Source: BTRG01 sp036986275 (GTDB lineage: Bacteria; Pseudomonadota; Gammaproteobacteria; Acidiferrobacterales; SZUA-150). From it: 17,602 nt of DNA. This document shows positions 14,728-17,602 of this stretch, one piece after another. The number at the start of each line of letters is the position of its first letter. The stretch's first letter is position 1. Made by a program: the position numbers and the translations under genes. A model generated the notes under the pieces. The model saw nothing but the letters and a program-made list of their open reading frames with translations. It had not been told where the DNA came from and did no database searches. Where the stretch lies: positions 1 through 17,602 of the forward strand of contig BTRG01000052.1 of NCBI GenBank assembly GCA_036986275.1, given 5' to 3'.

Positions 14728-15788
14728 TTTTTTTCCAAAACAGACCTGAAATTCGGGCCGTGGGTTTGTTTATGGTGCTGGTTATACCTGTTCTGTTGCT
14801 GGTTTGGCTATTACATAGCATCTTATTTCCCATCATTATTGCTGCTGTGCTCTATATGGTCATGGAACCGGCAATTAGTGCCGCCCAAAGTCGCGGAATG
14901 AATCGGTCATTGGCTATAAGCGTGTTGTTAAGCGTCTTGATTGGTTTGTCGCTATGGTTAATCGTGGCTGTTATGCCATTAATGGCGGAACAATTGAGTA
15001 TTTTAAATGAAAGATTGCCTCAAACCTGGGAAAATTTTTCGCGTTTTGTGCGTTTAACCGAGCTTTGGTTGGCTAAGTACCTTAGATTTAAGTTAGAAAG
15101 CGGTGTATTGCTCGCCTCGCTTACTGAGAGCCTGCGTAACGTTAGCAGTGATGTTATATCGACGTTACCCGGATGGTTTGCAGATTTGGCGTTCTGGGTC
15201 GTTCTCGTGCCGTTTGTGACCTTTTTCCTGTTACGTGACTACCGAAATACGCGTAATCGCATGTTAAATACCGTGCCAAACGTATATTTTGAACGTGCAC
15301 TGGCAATTTATCATGGTGTTGCGACGCAATTAGAGGTGTATGTGCGCGGGGTTATGATGCAATCCGCCATTATGGCGTTGCTGACCGGTACCGGTTTTTA
15401 TCTTATTGGCCTGCCCATGGCTTATACACTGGGATTGTTGGCCGGAATTTTTAATCTTATTCCCTATGTGGGCCCAATATTGGGTTTGATACCCCCCTTG
15501 CTGGTTGCATTCTCTATCGGTGCCGATCCAAACGTCGTGTTGTGGGTCGTGATGACAGTCTTGCTGGCGCAATTGAATGATAATGTTGTCGTGGTGCCCG
15601 CGGTATTGGCGCGTGCCGCCAATTTACATCCTTTGATTGCGTTGCTGGCTATTTTAGTTGCCGGCGATACGTTTGGTCTTTTGGGGATGATCTTCGCTTT
15701 GCCGGTATTGCTGACGGCGCGCATTGTATTTGTTGGCTTGTATGATGGCCTGCAGCCGATAGCTCAGCTGGGATCCAGCCCGGATTGA
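14724..15788 (+). CDS. PerM/AI-2E-family inner-membrane transporter
   Basis: Polytopic membrane protein of the AI-2E/PerM family (354 residues); members include the AI-2 exporter TqsA and a Na+/H+ antiporter, so the substrate cannot be predicted. There are paired N-terminal segments (about 11-45), one at about 65-85, a soluble region, then closely spaced segments from about 155 to the end. The family stretches VPFVTFFLLRDY and LAGIFNLIPYVGPILGLIPPLL are present. The frame opens at a GTG at 14703, but ATG 14724 overlaps the upstream stop and gives the usual N-terminus. The 3' end overlaps convergent rsmA by 25 bases. It uses noticeably more TTA/TTG leucine and AT-rich codons than the glyQS block, partly due to its hydrophobic content. 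Confidence 0.88.
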   Translation: MIFFQNRPEIRAVGLFMVLVIPVLLLVWLLHSILFPIIIAAVLYMVMEPAISAAQSRGMNRSLAISVLLSVLIGLSLWLIVAVMPLMAEQLSILNERLPQTWENFSRFVRLTELWLAKYLRFKLESGVLLASLTESLRNVSSDVISTLPGWFADLAFWVVLVPFVTFFLLRDYRNTRNRMLNTVPNVYFERALAIYHGVATQLEVYVRGVMMQSAIMALLTGTGFYLIGLPMAYTLGLLAGIFNLIPYVGPILGLIPPLLVAFSIGADPNVVLWVVMTVLLAQLNDNVVVVPAVLARAANLHPLIALLAILVAGDTFGLLGMIFALPVLLTARIVFVGLYDGLQPIAQLGSSPD

Positions 15789-16573
15789 CCCGTACCATGC
15801 ACTGCACGTGCAATGCGTGCGAATTCCTGTAGTGATAATGTTTCAGCGCGCCGGCCCGCATCGATATCCAGTTCCATCAATCCGTTCGCGTTGATTATAC
15901 CCTTGAGGGTATTACGCAGTGTTTTACGCCGCTGGCAGAAGGCTGCTTTCACAACATGCGTTAGTGTCCCCCTGCTGCCGACATCCAGGGTTTGTTGCAA
16001 CGGCGTGAGTCGTACGACTGCGGAGCTGACTTTAGGTGCGGGACGGAAGGCGCCGGGACCGACATCGAGGATGCGATTCACGTCACATTGCCATTGCACC
16101 ATAACCGACAGGCGACCGTAATTTTTTGTGCCGGGTGTGGCCAACAGTCTGTCTACTACTTCTTTTTGCAACATCAAGTACATGTCTTCTATGCAATAGG
16201 CCTGTTCCAGCAGATGAAACAACAGTGGCGTGGAGATGTTATAGGGCAGGTTACCAATGATGCGAAGTTTGTTGTCTTGCGCCAGCGTACAGAAATCAAA
16301 CTTCAGCGCATCGGCCTGGTGTATCACAAGTTGTCCGCCATAAGCGGGATTGGCCTGTAGTCGTGCAACAAGATCACGATCGAGTTCAACGACATGCAGC
16401 CGTGGTATGGCCTCAAACAAAGGCAGCGTGAGTGCGCCCAGCCCCGGCCCTATCTCGACGACCTGGTCGCAATCACGGGGCGCAAAGGCTGCAATAATGC
16501 GTTCTATGACACCCTGGTCGTGGAGAAAGTTTTGCCCGAAACGCTTTCGGGCAGAGTGGCTGCCCGTGTTCAT
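15764..16573 (-). CDS. rsmA: 16S rRNA (adenine1518-N6/adenine1519-N6)-dimethyltransferase
   Basis: Dimethylates two adjacent adenines in the 3'-terminal hairpin of 16S rRNA using S-adenosylmethionine (also called KsgA); acts late in 30S assembly. The 269-residue product has the N-terminal KRFGQNFL motif (10-17), the SAM-binding loop EIGPGLG (40-46), the acidic ELD (63-65) and the catalytic NLPYNIS (108-114), then FRPAPKVSSAVV in the C-terminal half. The start overlaps the pdxA stop as ATGA, an arrangement known from relatives. Its last 25 bases overlap the convergent PerM gene, and no terminator is visible there. Confidence 0.97.
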   Translation of the reverse strand: MNTGSHSARKRFGQNFLHDQGVIERIIAAFAPRDCDQVVEIGPGLGALTLPLFEAIPRLHVVELDRDLVARLQANPAYGGQLVIHQADALKFDFCTLAQDNKLRIIGNLPYNISTPLLFHLLEQAYCIEDMYLMLQKEVVDRLLATPGTKNYGRLSVMVQWQCDVNRILDVGPGAFRPAPKVSSAVVRLTPLQQTLDVGSRGTLTHVVKAAFCQRRKTLRNTLKGIINANGLMELDIDAGRRAETLSLQEFARIARAVHGTGQSGLDPS

Positions 16574-17541
16574 GGCGAGAGTAGTCGCTGGGCGTTGTCG
16601 ATGGCGGCCATCAGGCTGCCGAGATGGATATTCCCACGACCGGCGCGTTCCAGAGCCGTGCCATGATCGACTGAGGTGCGCACAAAGGGCAGGCCCAGGG
16701 TGATGTTCACGGCTTTTCCGAAACCCATATGTTTGAGCACAGGTAAACCCTGGTCATGATACATAGTCAGTATTGCATCGCAAGATTTCAGGTTATCGGG
16801 TGTGAAGGCCGTGTCGGCCGGCAAGGGCCCATCAAGGTGCCAGCCGCGCAGGCGTAAGGATGCGATGACGGGCGCGATAATGTTTTGTTCTTCATCACCC
16901 AAGTGTCCCCCTTCACCGGCATGGGGATTGAGTCCGCAAATACTGATGCGAGGTGTCTTGATATGAAAACGTGTCACCAGGGCAGTATGGAGTATTTCAG
17001 TGACTGCAGTCAGGCGCTCTGCGGTAATGTGGGCAGCCACATCACGCAAGGGCAGGTGTGTGGTCGCTAGTGCCACACGTAGGCCCGTTGTGGCCAGCAT
17101 CATGACAACATGTGAGGTCTGAGTCTTTGCAGCCAGGTATTCGGTATGTCCGCTAAAAGGAATACCGGCATCGTTAATGACACCCTTGTGTACAGGCCCG
17201 GTTACCAGCCCCTGAAAACGATTCGACAGACAGCCTTCAACCGCGACATCCAGAGTGTTTAACACATAGCGTGCATTATCCAGCAGCAGTTCACCGGCTA
17301 CAGCAGCGCGTTGCAATGGCACGGGTAGTACGTAACAAGCCCTGTCGGGTGTTATGTTATCGTTCCACTCAGGCATATCAAACGCCATGTCCAATTGTTT
17401 GGCACGTTGTTGCAATAGTCCGGGATCAGCAACGATAATAATGGGGCAGGACAATCTCTGTTGAGACAGCATGATAGCCAGGTCCGGACCTATGCCTGCC
17501 GGTTCTCCGGGGGTCAGTGCGAGAACGGGCGGCGTAGACAT
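16570..17541 (-). CDS. pdxA: 4-hydroxythreonine-4-phosphate dehydrogenase
   Basis: Cytoplasmic NAD-dependent enzyme of pyridoxal 5'-phosphate synthesis; oxidises 4-phosphohydroxy-L-threonine for condensation by PdxJ. The 323-residue product has normal length, with TPGEPAGIGPD at the N-terminus (10-20), TGPVHKGVINDAGIPFSGHTE (114-134), and metal ligands H162 (THLPL), H207 (NPHAGE) and H262 (YHDQG). It is coupled to rsmA by a 4-base overlap. In many gammaproteobacteria surA precedes pdxA; the window ends too soon to see it. No strong ribosome binding site is seen before ATG 17541. Confidence 0.96.
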   Translation of the reverse strand: MSTPPVLALTPGEPAGIGPDLAIMLSQQRLSCPIIIVADPGLLQQRAKQLDMAFDMPEWNDNITPDRACYVLPVPLQRAAVAGELLLDNARYVLNTLDVAVEGCLSNRFQGLVTGPVHKGVINDAGIPFSGHTEYLAAKTQTSHVVMMLATTGLRVALATTHLPLRDVAAHITAERLTAVTEILHTALVTRFHIKTPRISICGLNPHAGEGGHLGDEEQNIIAPVIASLRLRGWHLDGPLPADTAFTPDNLKSCDAILTMYHDQGLPVLKHMGFGKAVNITLGLPFVRTSVDHGTALERAGRGNIHLGSLMAAIDNAQRLLSP

Positions 17542-17602
17542 GGTGCAAGGATTGCGGTGTTGCAGGAGACAACACCACAGGAGTCGTAAAAGATTGATCT
17601 AG
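17542..17602. other. right flank upstream of pdxA, no gene resolved
   Basis: Sixty-one bases upstream of pdxA. A TAG on the minus strand at 17599-17601 could be the stop of an upstream gene such as surA, but too little sequence is present to tell. An imperfect repeat of a TCTCCTG-like stretch occurs; I see no clear promoter. Confidence 0.4.

Noticed and set aside
15803..15812. TGCACGTGCA palindrome near the rsmA 3' end
   Set aside because: It lies within conserved rsmA coding sequence and is short; no T-run makes it a terminator.
1..17602. tRNA, rRNA, insertion sequence, phage or CRISPR content
   Set aside because: I looked for cloverleaf-like structures, transposase or integrase motifs, and regularly spaced repeats on both strands and found none.

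Overview
This is about 17.6 kb of ordinary-looking chromosome from a gammaproteobacterium. The evidence is the glnA-ntrB-ntrC nitrogen cluster, a glyQ/glyS-gmhB-plsC block like the one known near the origin in Pseudomonas, monofunctional MtgA, and pdxA-rsmA with coupled overlap. The species cannot be read from the sequence. I see no mobile element, CRISPR array, rRNA or tRNA. Coding density is high, and no gap between genes exceeds about 280 bases.

Left part (1-4363, minus strand): nitrogen control. glnA (glutamine synthetase) is read from a sigma-54-type promoter, with an NtrC-type operator centred about 139 bases upstream of the predicted start of transcription. A bidirectional hairpin terminator separates glnA from ntrB-ntrC. 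A second NtrC-type operator lies over the -35 box of the likely ntrB promoter, which fits autorepression. The circuit is NtrB phosphorylates NtrC, NtrC-P drives glnA, and NtrC limits its own synthesis.

Middle-left (4364-8462, minus strand): a tight three-gene unit encodes a PP-loop ThiI-like tRNA sulfurtransferase homologue with an NFACT-R-like C-terminus, a TusA-like sulfur carrier, and a cation diffusion facilitator with an apparent second C-terminal domain. Beyond a strong hairpin terminator is a 441-residue membrane protein that looks like an M48 (HtpX-type) peptidase in which all three zinc ligands appear to be replaced. This is the most unusual gene in the window.

Right part (8608-15788, plus strand): mtgA (peptidoglycan glycosyltransferase), then a promoter and a compact run glyQ-glyS-mazG-like-gmhB-plsC covering glycyl-tRNA synthetase, nucleotide housekeeping, LPS heptose synthesis and phospholipid synthesis. 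After a leader with three related inverted elements comes a translationally coupled pair: a stand-alone cyclic-nucleotide-binding protein and a PerM/AI-2E-family membrane protein.

Right end (15764-17541, minus strand): pdxA and rsmA overlap by ATGA. rsmA converges on the PerM gene with a 25-base coding overlap.

The best candidates for something little described are the pseudo-M48 protein, the PP-loop/TusA/CDF unit, the coupled cNMP-PerM pair, and the interleaved palindromes at the glnA promoter. None is a proven new system.
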